A DNA stretch of 64,000 nt from DASTCZ01 sp963704455. Its GTDB lineage: Bacteria > Acidobacteriota > Terriglobia > Acidiferrales > UBA7541. The notes under the pieces were generated by a model. The model saw only the letters and a list, made by a program, of their open reading frames with translations, was not told where the DNA came from and searched no databases. The translations under genes were made by a program, and so were the position numbers. Shown one piece after another: positions 26,365 through 35,176 of the stretch (position 1 is the stretch's first letter; each line of letters opens with the position of its first letter). The stretch lies in assembly GCA_963704455.1 (NCBI GenBank), contig OY969905.1, forward strand, positions 4,340,001-4,404,000, in the 5' to 3' direction.

Positions 26365-27630
26365 ATGGTCAAAGGCAGGCTGTTTGCTGCTTTTGTATTC
26401 ATGTTCCTCTGGACATTCGGTGCCGCCGCCCAAACAAAAAACAGTTGTCTCGATTGCCACTCTCAATTCGACGCCCCTCTGGGAGTCAATTCAAAGGATT
26501 ACCTCGGCGGCATTCACGCGCAAAAAGGGATCACCTGCACGAGTTGCCATGGGGGGGATGCGTCCAGCGATGATTTGACTGTCTCCATGGGCAAGAAAGC
26601 GGGCTTCCGGGGACACATCGAGCGAACCCAAATTCCTTTGTTGTGTGGAAAGTGCCACTCCGATGCGGCGTTTATGCGCGGATACGATCCCTCTTTGCGG
26701 ACGGATCAACTCAGCCAGTATGTAACCAGCGTTCACGGGAAGCTGATTGCAAAAGGCGATTCGCACGCCGCCGTTTGCACGGATTGCCACAGCGTCCACA
26801 ATATTGTGTCGCCAAAGGATCCCCGCTCTCCTGTTTATCCGACGAATGTCGCCCAAACATGTTCACAGTGTCATGCCGACGCTGAGCACATGAAGCCCTA
26901 CAAGATCCCCGTCAACCAGTTCGCGGAATACCAGCACAGTGTTCATCACCTCGCGCTGGTCAACGGCGACTTGAGTGCTCCCACCTGCTCAACATGTCAC
27001 GGGAGTCATGGAGCGGCCCCACCAGGATTGGATTCGGTTCAGCACGTGTGTTCCACGTGTCATCTTTTCCAGGCGCAACTATTTGACTCCGGACCTCACA
27101 AGGCTGCCTTTGAGGCAATGAGTCTTCCGGGTTGCGTCACATGCCATTCCAACCACGGCATTCTCCACCCGACCGACTCTCTGATCGGCACCGCGCAGGA
27201 AGCCGTGTGCGTGAAGTGCCATTCCACGGGCGACCCTGGCTTTGAGGCTTCCGCCACGATGCACCAAGAACTCGTGAATCTGAATGCGGCGATTGTAAGG
27301 TCCGACGGGATTTTGGGGCGGGCGGCGGACGCAGGCATCGAAGTCGGGGAACCCCAACTCGCGCTTGCCGATGCCCGCGATGATTTGACGAAGGCGCGCG
27401 TGGCCGTTCACAGCGTGCAACCGGCGGTGATGGATCAGAACATTCAGGCCGGATTGAAAGTTACAGAGAAGACCTATCAGGCGGGTCTCGATGCGATGGC
27501 GGAAGTTAAATACCGGCGGACGGGGCTTATTCTTTCGTTGGTCGCGATTGGTTTTGTAATTATCGCCCTCGCGCTCTTGATCCGGCAGCTTGAAGGAAAA
27601 CGCAGGTCCAATAAGGAGATAACAGAATGA
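26365..27630 (+). CDS. Membrane-anchored nine-haem cytochrome c
   Basis: 421 residues from ATG 26365, chosen because the hydrophobic signal (LFAAFVFMFLWTFGAAAQ) then starts at the N-terminus; a TTG at 26299 would add 22 residues. Nine CxxCH haem-c sites are present (CLDCH, CTSCH, CGKCH, CTDCH, CSQCH, CSTCH twice, CVTCH, CVKCH), with several further His suitable as distal ligands. A ~130-residue haem-free helical region follows and then one transmembrane helix near the C-terminus (LILSLVAIGFVIIALALLI) and a Lys/Arg tail. Position right after cytochrome b indicates that it replaces cytochrome c1. Its stop overlaps the next ATG. Confidence 0.9.
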   Translation: MVKGRLFAAFVFMFLWTFGAAAQTKNSCLDCHSQFDAPLGVNSKDYLGGIHAQKGITCTSCHGGDASSDDLTVSMGKKAGFRGHIERTQIPLLCGKCHSDAAFMRGYDPSLRTDQLSQYVTSVHGKLIAKGDSHAAVCTDCHSVHNIVSPKDPRSPVYPTNVAQTCSQCHADAEHMKPYKIPVNQFAEYQHSVHHLALVNGDLSAPTCSTCHGSHGAAPPGLDSVQHVCSTCHLFQAQLFDSGPHKAAFEAMSLPGCVTCHSNHGILHPTDSLIGTAQEAVCVKCHSTGDPGFEASATMHQELVNLNAAIVRSDGILGRAADAGIEVGEPQLALADARDDLTKARVAVHSVQPAVMDQNIQAGLKVTEKTYQAGLDAMAEVKYRRTGLILSLVAIGFVIIALALLIRQLEGKRRSNKEITE

Positions 27631-27962
27631 AGCGAACTGGAATAATTTGCGCCTTGCTTGTGATACTGATCGCTCCCGTTGCATTTGGCGGAGGCGGGGG
27701 CAACGCTGCCGCCGGCAAGGATACTTTCATGAAGAAGTGCTCCGTCTGCCACGGAAAGGACGGCATGGGAAGCGCGCCGATGTCAAAAGTATTAGGTGTA
27801 ACGATCCCGCCCCTTTCATCGCCCGATGTTCAAAAGCTGACGGATGCGGAAATGACAAAGGTGATGAAAGAAGGCAAAGGGAAAATGAAGCCCGTAGCTG
27901 ACCTCAGCAGCGCTGACATCGCAAATCTGATTGCTTTCACGCGGAGCCTGGCCAGTAAGTAG
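27627..27962 (+). CDS. Monohaem cytochrome c
   Basis: 111 residues, ATG overlapping the multihaem cytochrome stop and preceded by AAGGAGATA. After a signal peptide (to about GGGG), a class-I cytochrome c fold has CSVCH at 38-42 and a candidate sixth ligand Met in GKGKMKPVADLS near residue 90, followed by the C-terminal helix IANLIAFTRSL. It probably is the soluble or periplasmic acceptor that carries electrons from the bc-type complex to a terminal oxidase, none of which is in the window. It closes the operon. Confidence 0.92.
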   Translation: MKRTGIICALLVILIAPVAFGGGGGNAAAGKDTFMKKCSVCHGKDGMGSAPMSKVLGVTIPPLSSPDVQKLTDAEMTKVMKEGKGKMKPVADLSSADIANLIAFTRSLASK

Positions 27963-28065
27963 GCCCGCGTGCCAGAGAGAGTCGGAAATGACCTAGCGGC
28001 GCAATTCGGCTTTTTTTTGGAAGCCGATTCAGCGTCCCTTCGTCCGCTCTAGACCGGAGGAGCGG

Positions 28066-29769
28066 ATGGCGAAAGTTGCGGATGAAACAGCTTCCGTTCT
28101 GGCTGAACTTGCCAAACGGATTGACGATCTTGCCCAGCGCGTTTTGGCTCTGGAGCATGCCTCGCCCGGAACCCCTGCGGCTTCAACCCCGTCCGCACAA
28201 GAATCAGATTCTTTCCAGCCGCCAGCCGTAAGTTTGCCTGCCGGTACGATTTCTATCTTGGGCCGGGCCGTCCTCGGCATCGCTCTCGCATATCTGTTTC
28301 GGGCCGCATCAGAATCTGCCATCCTGCCGCGACCGCTTTTAGTAATTTCCGCCATCCTCTACTCCTCGATTTGGCTTATTTTGAGCGTACGCCTCCGGCC
28401 ATCCGATGGATTTGCGAGGGCCGTGTATGCGTTGACCGCCGTTCTCATTCTTTCGCCGCTGCTTTGGGAGGCGACCGTACGATTCCGCATCCTTTCGCCC
28501 ATCGCCGCGGCAGGCGCATTGACCGCTTTCACGGTTTTTGGATTGGTTTTGTCGCTGCGTTTCGATCTTCGAGCTGCGCCATTTATTCTCGTGCTTGCTG
28601 CGGTACCGACGGCCGTAGCTCTGGTGATTGGCGCTGGCGCGGTAACGCCCTTCGTTTTTTCGCTTTTGGTTATCGCCTTAGTAGTGGAGCTTGGCGCCTG
28701 CCGAGGCAATTGGCCCTATCTCCGGCCGGTTATCGCAGCGGCTGCCGATTTCATTATTTGGCTTATGACCTATCTGCTTGCCCGGCCGGAAGGCCCTCTG
28801 TCCAGCTATTCTCCCGCGAACGAATTGACACTGGTAATCCTTCCGGTGGCGCTTTTCGCGGTCTATGGGGCATCCGCGGCCTATCGGACAATCGTTCGCC
28901 GCCTTCCCATAACAATTTTCGAGATAGCCCAGCTTCCGGTTGCTTGCCTCTTGGCAATGTCGGGTGTGGCGGCCGCCACAATTGGTACTGCCATTCCCGC
29001 GCTCGGCGTTTCCGCCTTGGTCCTTGCCGCGGCGAGTTATTTGGCGGCCTTCACGCGCTCACCGCAAGCTGAGCAAAAACGCAACTTTCTCGTTTTCTCC
29101 TTTTACGCAGTCGCATTGTTTGTGATTGGAATCTGGCTGTTGTGTCCCGCGTGGATGCAGACATCGTTCTTCTGCCTTGCTGCGCCAGCCGCGACGGTTA
29201 TCGGCATGGCGAGAAAAATTGCGGTCCTGCGGTATCAGGCATTGGTTTTCCTGTTTGGAGCATGCCTCGCAGGCGGATTTTTTCCATTTACCGCGCACGC
29301 CTTTGTCGGGGCGAATCCCGGCGCTATCGGCTGGACTATTTTAGCTGTCGCGCTTACGGCGCTGGTTTGTTACATCACAGTCTGGAAGCTGGATGACCGT
29401 GGTTGGACGGATCACCTGCTCGCATTTTTCCCGATGTTTCTGGCGGCGGTCGCGCTGGCCGGTTGTGCCGTGATTCTGCTGGTGGGCTTCGTTGCACGAT
29501 GGACGGCACCGGAAGCTCACGCCCTGGCCGTCATTCGCACAGGCATCATTTGCGCTTCCGCGTTTGCCTTTGGCCTGCTTGCATCCCGCTTCAAACGCGT
29601 CGAGCTGGTCTGGGCGGCATATTGCGCGCTGGCGTTTGGAGCCGTGAAATTGTTCCTCGAAGATCTCTGGCTGCAACGAAAGGAATGGCTCGCGGTCTCG
29701 CTTTTCCTCTACGCGCTCGTCCTCATCCTCTTGCCCCGAATCTTGCGCGGCGTTGCCAAGCGCACTTGA
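28066..29769 (+). CDS. Large polytopic membrane protein, DUF2339-like
   Basis: 567 residues with GGAGGAGCGG directly before ATG. Residues 1-35 form a predicted coiled coil (TASVLAELAKRIDDLAQRVLALEHA), then a Pro/Ser/Ala linker, then about 14-16 hydrophobic helices to the C-terminus, many with small residues. A cytoplasmic coiled coil followed by a long run of helices is the layout of DUF2339-type proteins. No catalytic motif is visible. It lies 103 bp after the cytochrome operon and may or may not be transcribed with it. Role unknown. Confidence 0.72.
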   Translation: MAKVADETASVLAELAKRIDDLAQRVLALEHASPGTPAASTPSAQESDSFQPPAVSLPAGTISILGRAVLGIALAYLFRAASESAILPRPLLVISAILYSSIWLILSVRLRPSDGFARAVYALTAVLILSPLLWEATVRFRILSPIAAAGALTAFTVFGLVLSLRFDLRAAPFILVLAAVPTAVALVIGAGAVTPFVFSLLVIALVVELGACRGNWPYLRPVIAAAADFIIWLMTYLLARPEGPLSSYSPANELTLVILPVALFAVYGASAAYRTIVRRLPITIFEIAQLPVACLLAMSGVAAATIGTAIPALGVSALVLAAASYLAAFTRSPQAEQKRNFLVFSFYAVALFVIGIWLLCPAWMQTSFFCLAAPAATVIGMARKIAVLRYQALVFLFGACLAGGFFPFTAHAFVGANPGAIGWTILAVALTALVCYITVWKLDDRGWTDHLLAFFPMFLAAVALAGCAVILLVGFVARWTAPEAHALAVIRTGIICASAFAFGLLASRFKRVELVWAAYCALAFGAVKLFLEDLWLQRKEWLAVSLFLYALVLILLPRILRGVAKRT

Positions 29770-29868
29770 TTTGACGGCGCGGACCGTGCCACTGCAACGC
29801 AAGTTGCCCGCGACAAAACTCAGTGATACCGTGCGCACATCTGGTTTCTCCAGAGGGACCAATTTCTG

Positions 29869-30360
29869 ATGCGCGCTGTTGGAATCACGAACGACCGAAA
29901 TTCAAACGTGCTCGCCGGGCTGCGCATGGCCGTCGGAATATTCTTCTTGGTTTTTGGCGAATACAAAGTTTTCGGCACTCAATTCACGTCGGGCGGCGGC
30001 TTCCAGGGCTACATCGAGCGGTTCATTTCCGGGCGCGCCTATCCATTCATGCTGCCGGTACTTCAGAATTTCATTTTGCCGCACGCCAAGCTCTTTTCGT
30101 TTCTCGTGGCCTATGGTGAATTTGCAATCGGTCTCGGACTCATCCTCGGCATCCTGACGCGCACGGCCAGCATCTGGGGTCTGCTCCTGATGCTCGCAAT
30201 GCTTTTCTCTTCGGACTACCCCGGAGCGGGCGCCGCGTGCTGGCAATATTTCGGCGCGTCGCTCAACCACTCCATCTTCGCTCTCTGCTTCGCCGCCTTC
30301 ATTTTCGGCGACGCCGACCGCGCCCTCGCCCTCTGGCCGCGCGCTGTACGCACTGCGTGA
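29869..30360 (+). CDS. DoxX-family membrane protein
   Basis: 163 residues with four hydrophobic helices. The first (LRMAVGIFFLVFGEYKVF) and the following GGGFQGYIERF...PFMLPVLQNFILPHA, the GEFAIGLGLILGILTRTAS helix, and the C-terminal NHSIFALCFAAFIFGDADRAL fit the DoxX/DoxD family of small membrane proteins. Members have been linked to thiosulfate:quinone oxidoreductase (DoxD) and to oxidative-stress complexes, but most are unassigned. Stand-alone gene. Confidence 0.8.
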   Translation: MRAVGITNDRNSNVLAGLRMAVGIFFLVFGEYKVFGTQFTSGGGFQGYIERFISGRAYPFMLPVLQNFILPHAKLFSFLVAYGEFAIGLGLILGILTRTASIWGLLLMLAMLFSSDYPGAGAACWQYFGASLNHSIFALCFAAFIFGDADRALALWPRAVRTA

Positions 30361-30438
30361 TTGAAGAGTTGCCCCATACAACCATCGCATCGCGCCGAGA
30401 CGTCCATATTGTGAGTGATCGCGCACAGGATTATCATA

Positions 30439-31374
30439 ATGAATATGGGTCGTCGGACCATTCGCGGCCTTTCGTTTGTCGCCGTGATTCTTGCTCTCGG
30501 CGCAGTGCATCTGGCGCGGGCCCAAGTGCGGCCGTGCGGTGAAAAACAGCCATCTTCCGCCACCCTTCCGCGCGAAGCCATTAACATGAAAGTCGAGCAG
30601 TCTGGTCTCAACGTTATTCCTTCAGATTTGAAAATCGATGGTGTAGTTCATGACGCAGCCGGGGTCAGAAAACGAGTCATGCGTCAACTCAACGATCAGG
30701 TGTTCTTCGATCGTGAGGATTGGCTTCGCGATTTGGCCGAGAGTGACGTGCGGGAAGACTTTGAGGACCGGGGATACCACGAGGCGGAAATAGGACCCAT
30801 CGAATTGGATCAGGTAGGCATTGTTGGCCGTGATCGACGAATGCTTGTTGTCGTGCATGTAAAGGAGGGGCCGCAGTTCCGAGTGGGTGAGCTCAAGATC
30901 AAATCCATCGAGGGTGACCGCGACCTGCCAATTTCCTTAAGTAGGATCCGGCGGGATTCCCGGCTTCGGAGCGGAGATTTATTCAGCGAGATCAGAACCT
31001 CGTTAGTTAGTACTCATCTGTCGTGGCTATATAGCTCGCTTGGCTACATCGATTTTAGAGCTGAGCCCTCGATTGAAGTTGACCATGAGCATCTGCTTGC
31101 AAATATAGCAATCGAGATTTACGAAGGGCCTCAGTACCACGTGGGATCCGTCCAAATCGTAGGTCTCGACTCGAACGCAGAAGAAGCGCTGAAATCGAAG
31201 ATCATGGCCCACGATGTCTTTAGCTATTCAGCGATCGCGAAATTTGATAGGAGGAATAGAACTGCGTACCCACCGGGGGTGCTTCCCGAATCTAGAGGTT
31301 CAATGACAAAGGACCCCTCGAATGCGGTAGTAAATTTGAAATTTGATTTCAGGCCCTGCTCCACCACGACCTAG
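30439..31374 (+). CDS. Exported POTRA-domain protein without a beta-barrel
   Basis: About 311 residues from ATG 30439 (AGGA upstream); a signal peptide (GLSFVAVILALGAVHLARAQ) is followed by at least two POTRA-like modules. They show the usual pattern of a short strand, a helix pair with DxxxxGYxxAxI (YHEAEIGPIEL; GYIDFRAEPSIE) and a final EGPQFRVGELKI / EGPQYHVGSVQIVGL strand. These are the periplasmic domains of BamA/TamA-type proteins, but the reading frame ends after the second GxDxx block with no room for a 16-strand barrel. It could be a periplasmic assembly helper or a truncated gene. Confidence 0.7.
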   Translation: MNMGRRTIRGLSFVAVILALGAVHLARAQVRPCGEKQPSSATLPREAINMKVEQSGLNVIPSDLKIDGVVHDAAGVRKRVMRQLNDQVFFDREDWLRDLAESDVREDFEDRGYHEAEIGPIELDQVGIVGRDRRMLVVVHVKEGPQFRVGELKIKSIEGDRDLPISLSRIRRDSRLRSGDLFSEIRTSLVSTHLSWLYSSLGYIDFRAEPSIEVDHEHLLANIAIEIYEGPQYHVGSVQIVGLDSNAEEALKSKIMAHDVFSYSAIAKFDRRNRTAYPPGVLPESRGSMTKDPSNAVVNLKFDFRPCSTTT

Positions 31375-31410
31375 TAGAGACTTTCGTTCGACGTTTTCAT
31401 TCGAGTGACG

Positions 31411-33033
31411 TCAATAGCTGCCGCGTCCGAGCCAATCGCTGAGAATCTCGCGCGCGGCGTTGTAGCCCGGCGCGCCCATCACCCCTCCGCCGGGATGCGT
31501 CCCGGAACCGCACATATAAAGTCCGCGGACCGGAGTGCGATAGCGCGCCCAGCCCGGCACCGGCCGGAGGAAATAGAGCTGTCCGAGACTCATTTCGCCG
31601 TGAAAAATATTTCCGCCTGTGAGGCCGTAAATTTCTTCGAGGTCGAGCGGCGAAAGCACCTGCCGGTGCCGCACGAGGCTCTTGAAGCCAGGTGCGTATT
31701 CTTCGATCAGATCCATCACGCGGTCGGCGTAGGCTTCTTTCACGTCGTGCCAGTTCGCGTCGAGCAGTTTGTAGGGCGTGTACTGCAGAAAAATTCCCAT
31801 GATGTGTTTGCCCGGCGGCGCGATGGAATCGTCGTACGTCGTGGGGATGGTCATTTCGATCAGCGGGCGCTTTGAGGGCTCGCCGTACTTTGAGTCGTCC
31901 CACGCGTGCTCGACGTAATCAATGCTCGGGCAAATGTGCATCGTCGTCTTGTGATGCGGCTGCAAGTTGTCGCCGGGAATTGCGCGGAAATTCGGCAATC
32001 CATCGAGCGCGAGATTTATTTTCATTGAGCAGCCTTGCATCGCGATGCCGCGCACCGCGCTCGCAAATTCCGGCGGCAAATGTTTCTCGCCCACCAATCC
32101 CAAAAATGTCCGCTTCGGATCGGCGCACGAAACCACCGTCCGCGCGTGGACTTCCTTGCCATTCGCAAGTACCGCGCCGATTGCGCGCGAGCCCGCCTGG
32201 CTTTCATTCATCAGCACATGGCTTACGCTCGCGCTGGTTGTGATTTCCGCGCCCGCCGCACGCGCCGCGCCCGCAATCGCTTCGGAGATTGCCCCCATTC
32301 CGCCGCGCACAAATCCCCACAGACCGCGATGGCCGTCCACGCCGCCCATCACGTGATGCAGCAGCACGTAAGCCGTGCCCGGCGAACGCGGCCCGCCGTT
32401 CGTGCCGATCACGCCGTCGGTCGCGAGCGTGACCTTGATCTCCTCGGATTCAAACCACGGCTCCAGAAATTCCGCGACGCTCTGCGTAAAGATTCGCGCC
32501 TGCCCCACGCGCTCGTCCTCGGGCATGCGCAGCAAGTCCATGCCGAGCTGGCCCATCTTCACGAGGTCGTTCCATCCTGTGCCAACAACGTTCGGCGGCG
32601 TGCGCAGCAACATGCGCTCCGCGAATTGCGTGAGCCGCTCGACATACTCTTCGTATTTCGGATACGCCTCCGCATCCTTCCGCGAAAACTTTGCGATCTC
32701 TTCGCACGTGCGCTTCTGGTCTTGCCACATTGTCAAGTGGCGTCCATCGGGAAAGGGAGTGAAAAAAGATGGATCCTTTGCGTAAACGCAGTAGCCGTAG
32801 CGCGGCAGGTCCAACTCCTTGATGATGCGCTCCTGCATCAGCGAGCAGAGATACGACGCGGTGGAAATCTTGTAGCCGGGCCAGAGTTCTTCCGTCGCGC
32901 ACGCGCCGCCGAGCATTTCGCGCCGCTCGAGCACGCGCACGCTCAGCCCGCCCTTCGCAAGGTACGCCGCCGCGACGAGCCCGTTGTGCCCGCCGCCGAT
33001 TATCACCACGTCCCACACGCGCCGCTGGCCCAT
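31411..33033 (-). CDS. NAD(P)/FAD-dependent oxidoreductase, phytoene-desaturase/PYROXD2-like
   Basis: 540 residues. The N-terminal Rossmann dinucleotide motif VVIIGGGHNGLVAAAYLAKGG (about 9-29) is followed by an acidic strand end (VLERREMLGG) typical of the CrtI superfamily. The C-terminal FAD-contact segment appears as GLYMCGSGTHPGGGVMGAPGYNAAREIL. The internal GGMGAISEAIAGAARAAGAEI is the second family block. No carotenoid genes lie nearby, so the PYROXD2-like branch of unknown substrate is more likely than a true phytoene desaturase. Cytoplasmic or peripheral membrane flavoprotein. Confidence 0.85.
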   Translation of the reverse strand: MGQRRVWDVVIIGGGHNGLVAAAYLAKGGLSVRVLERREMLGGACATEELWPGYKISTASYLCSLMQERIIKELDLPRYGYCVYAKDPSFFTPFPDGRHLTMWQDQKRTCEEIAKFSRKDAEAYPKYEEYVERLTQFAERMLLRTPPNVVGTGWNDLVKMGQLGMDLLRMPEDERVGQARIFTQSVAEFLEPWFESEEIKVTLATDGVIGTNGGPRSPGTAYVLLHHVMGGVDGHRGLWGFVRGGMGAISEAIAGAARAAGAEITTSASVSHVLMNESQAGSRAIGAVLANGKEVHARTVVSCADPKRTFLGLVGEKHLPPEFASAVRGIAMQGCSMKINLALDGLPNFRAIPGDNLQPHHKTTMHICPSIDYVEHAWDDSKYGEPSKRPLIEMTIPTTYDDSIAPPGKHIMGIFLQYTPYKLLDANWHDVKEAYADRVMDLIEEYAPGFKSLVRHRQVLSPLDLEEIYGLTGGNIFHGEMSLGQLYFLRPVPGWARYRTPVRGLYMCGSGTHPGGGVMGAPGYNAAREILSDWLGRGSY

Positions 33034-33184
33034 GCCTCTAGCTCTCCCTTGAAGGGCCTGTTGCCCCTGTTGTCCTGAAAGCGTTTGTTCCAGAATGCGT
33101 TTGGTGATTGTTCCCCGTCAGTTTCTTCCGCGCGAGACTAACGAATTCGCGCGCCCTCTGCAACCTCACTATTGGTGCCCAAAT

Positions 33185-33204
33185 ATTGGCAAAGAAGTGC
33201 CAAT
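33185..33204. repeat. Short inverted repeat (hairpin)
   Basis: ATTGGCA (33185-33191) and TGCCAAT (33198-33204) form a perfect 7-bp stem with a 6-base loop, about 40 bp before the first parS. No T-run follows, so it is not a simple terminator. Confidence 0.5.
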
Positions 33205-33245
33205 TCGAAATGGCACCTGCTAAATGATTGTGCGTGCCGGACTTA

Positions 33246-33269
33246 AAAATGTTTCACGTGAAACATTTT
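33246..33269. promoter_or_regulatory. parS centromere site 1
   Basis: Core 33250-33265 is TGTTTCACGTGAAACA, a perfect match to the chromosomal ParB-binding parS consensus known from Bacillus and many phyla. The palindrome extends to 24 bp with AAAA/TTTT flanks. ParB loads here and spreads; ParA then segregates the origin region. Confidence 0.9.
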
Positions 33270-33323
33270 CCGCGCGCGTGAAAAAAGTGCCGACATATCG
33301 GCAAAGTGCGTGAAAAATGATCA

Positions 33324-33345
33324 AATTGTTTCACGTGAAACAATT
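33324..33345. promoter_or_regulatory. parS centromere site 2
   Basis: Second perfect 16-bp core TGTTTCACGTGAAACA at 33327-33342, with the palindrome extending to 22 bp (AAT/ATT flanks). Its centre is 77 bp from that of site 1. Flanks differ from site 1, so the core is what is conserved. Confidence 0.9.
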
Positions 33346-33380
33346 CGGTGGTTGCTTTGCGCGGTCACAAAACAAACAAA

Positions 33381-33404
33381 AGGGGCAGGGTAACCCCTGC
33401 CCCT
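33381..33404 (-). terminator. Rho-independent terminator of the S10 peptidase gene
   Basis: Read on the minus strand, AGGGGCAGGG pairs with CCCTGCCCCT (10-bp stem, 4-base loop) and is followed by the T-rich TTTGTTTGTTTT. It begins 29 bp after the stop codon of the peptidase gene, a classical intrinsic terminator. Confidence 0.88.
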
Positions 33405-33432
33405 ACATTCTTTAAATTTTGCGTAACAATTT

Positions 33433-34995
33433 CTACGGCTTTGACGCCTTATCAATGAATGCCGCGATGTTGGCCTTCAGTTTTGCCAGATCTTCATCGC
33501 GGACGTACATCATGTGCCCCGCCTGGTAATATTTCTGGTGAATGTTTTTGATCAGGTTTTCCGGCAGGCCGAGATGCGCCATCGTGTATTCGGACTCGAA
33601 GAACGGCGTCGCCAGATCGAAGAGCCCGTTTTCCACTTCGACTTGCAAATGCGGATTCTGGACCAGTACTTGCTCGAGGTCCTGCTCGGTATTTGCCGGG
33701 CCCGGAAAGCCGAAGCCGCCGGTGCCCTGATGCGTCCAAGTCCACGCGCGGTTCGCCAGCGGGCTTAGGGGTTCGTAACGCTTGCCCTCGCCAAATTTCA
33801 ATTCATTGTGAACATACGAATTGAACGCCGCGACGAATGCAGGGCTGATCGCGTCCGATTGCGGATCGCTGAATCCGAATTCGCTGAGCGGGTCCGGATT
33901 CGTTCCGGAGAATCGCGAATCGAGCCGGCCTGTGGTTAGTCCGCGGCTGCGCTGCAATTCCGCCGTGAACTGCGGCAGCACGACGCGCAAATCCGCCTTC
34001 AACAAATAATCTTCGCTCAACCCCGTGAAGTGCGAAAGCTTCTTGGCGATATCCGTTCGCTCCGTGGGCGTAAGACGCGAGCCTTTCATTAGCGCTGTGG
34101 TGTATTCGCCTCCGGCAAATGCGCGCGCCTCGTCAAGAAATGCATTCAGATCGGCGGGGCGGTCCTTCAGCATCTTGTGATACCACGCCGTGGCGGCATA
34201 GCTTGGCAGGTAGAGGATGTAGGAAAGGTCATCGCCCGGCAAAAATGAGAGCGTGCCCACGTCGAGAACGCTCGATATCAACACGATTCCATTGAGGGAC
34301 ATCGTTTCACTGTTCTGAAGATGATTTGCCAGCGCTGCGGAGCGGAAAGTTCCGTAGCTTTCGCCGATGAGAAATTTCGGCGAATTCCAGCGATCGTTGC
34401 GCGTAACGTAGGTGGTAATAAACTGGCCGAGGGATTGAATGTCCGGATCCACGCCCCAGAAATCTTTGTTTTGCGATTTGCCCACCGCGTGGCTGAACCC
34501 TGTGCCAACGGGATCAATGAACACCATGTCGGTCACGTCCAGCAAAGTGTTCGCGTTGTCTGACATTTGATAGGGTGCCGGCGGAGTGTACTCGCCGTTT
34601 TTCGTAACGACTCGCTTCGGACCAAATGCGCCCATGTGCAGCCAAATGGAAGCAGAGCCGGGCCCGCCGTTGTATATGAATGAAACCGGGCGCTGGGTGA
34701 CGTCTTTAACGTCGTTCTTTGTATACGCGGTGTAGAAAATCAGCGCGGTCGGATCGCCTGCGTCATTTTTGAGTTGAATGCTGCCGATTGTGGCCTTGTA
34801 GGCAATCGTCTGGCCGCCCACTTTAATCGTGTGATCCGTGACGGAGGATTCTTCTTTCGTTGCGTCCGCATTGGCCGCCGCCGGCGGCGCGCCACCCGCG
34901 GGCGGAGCGCCCTGCGGTGCCTGGGCATTCACTCGAGACGCTCCCCCAAGCGCGAGCAAACAAACTACACCAAAAACTTTCCAGAACTTTTTCAT
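33433..34995 (-). CDS. Exported S10 serine carboxypeptidase-like peptidase
   Basis: 520 residues with a signal peptide (VFGVVCLLALGGASRVNAQ) and an Ala/Pro-rich linker (about 25-50). The alpha/beta-hydrolase serine-carboxypeptidase motifs are all visible: YNGGPGSASIWLHMG (oxyanion hole), DPVGTGFSHA, the nucleophile S213 in GESYGTF, the acid Asp in ENGLFDLATPFFES, and the His in QAGHMMYV. The family removes C-terminal residues from peptides at acidic pH. The protein is predicted periplasmic or secreted. A strong intrinsic terminator follows. Confidence 0.92.
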   Translation of the reverse strand: MKKFWKVFGVVCLLALGGASRVNAQAPQGAPPAGGAPPAAANADATKEESSVTDHTIKVGGQTIAYKATIGSIQLKNDAGDPTALIFYTAYTKNDVKDVTQRPVSFIYNGGPGSASIWLHMGAFGPKRVVTKNGEYTPPAPYQMSDNANTLLDVTDMVFIDPVGTGFSHAVGKSQNKDFWGVDPDIQSLGQFITTYVTRNDRWNSPKFLIGESYGTFRSAALANHLQNSETMSLNGIVLISSVLDVGTLSFLPGDDLSYILYLPSYAATAWYHKMLKDRPADLNAFLDEARAFAGGEYTTALMKGSRLTPTERTDIAKKLSHFTGLSEDYLLKADLRVVLPQFTAELQRSRGLTTGRLDSRFSGTNPDPLSEFGFSDPQSDAISPAFVAAFNSYVHNELKFGEGKRYEPLSPLANRAWTWTHQGTGGFGFPGPANTEQDLEQVLVQNPHLQVEVENGLFDLATPFFESEYTMAHLGLPENLIKNIHQKYYQAGHMMYVRDEDLAKLKANIAAFIDKASKP

Positions 34996-35176
34996 TCGAC
35001 CACCCCTGTTTTTAGAATTGGATCCGATTCAATACCTGAGGCACCCCAAATGTGCGGACAGCGCAGCTTCCCGATTGTCTGCTGTGCCGCGCCCCCTTAC
35101 ATGATATGTACGCTCGTAAATCCGAAATGTTTCGCGCAAGAGCAATGAATTCCCGCTCTCAAATGGATCAGCCCGT

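Larger units (their letters stand above)
33034..33432. other. Intergenic region with two parS sites and small hairpins, 399 bp
   Basis: No gene. From left to right it has a hairpin (33185-33204), parS 1, a GCCGA-CATA-TCGGC hairpin near 33289-33302, parS 2, and the terminator of the S10 peptidase gene. Two related GCGTGAAAAA stretches flank the central hairpin. It sits between two minus-strand genes. Confidence 0.7.
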
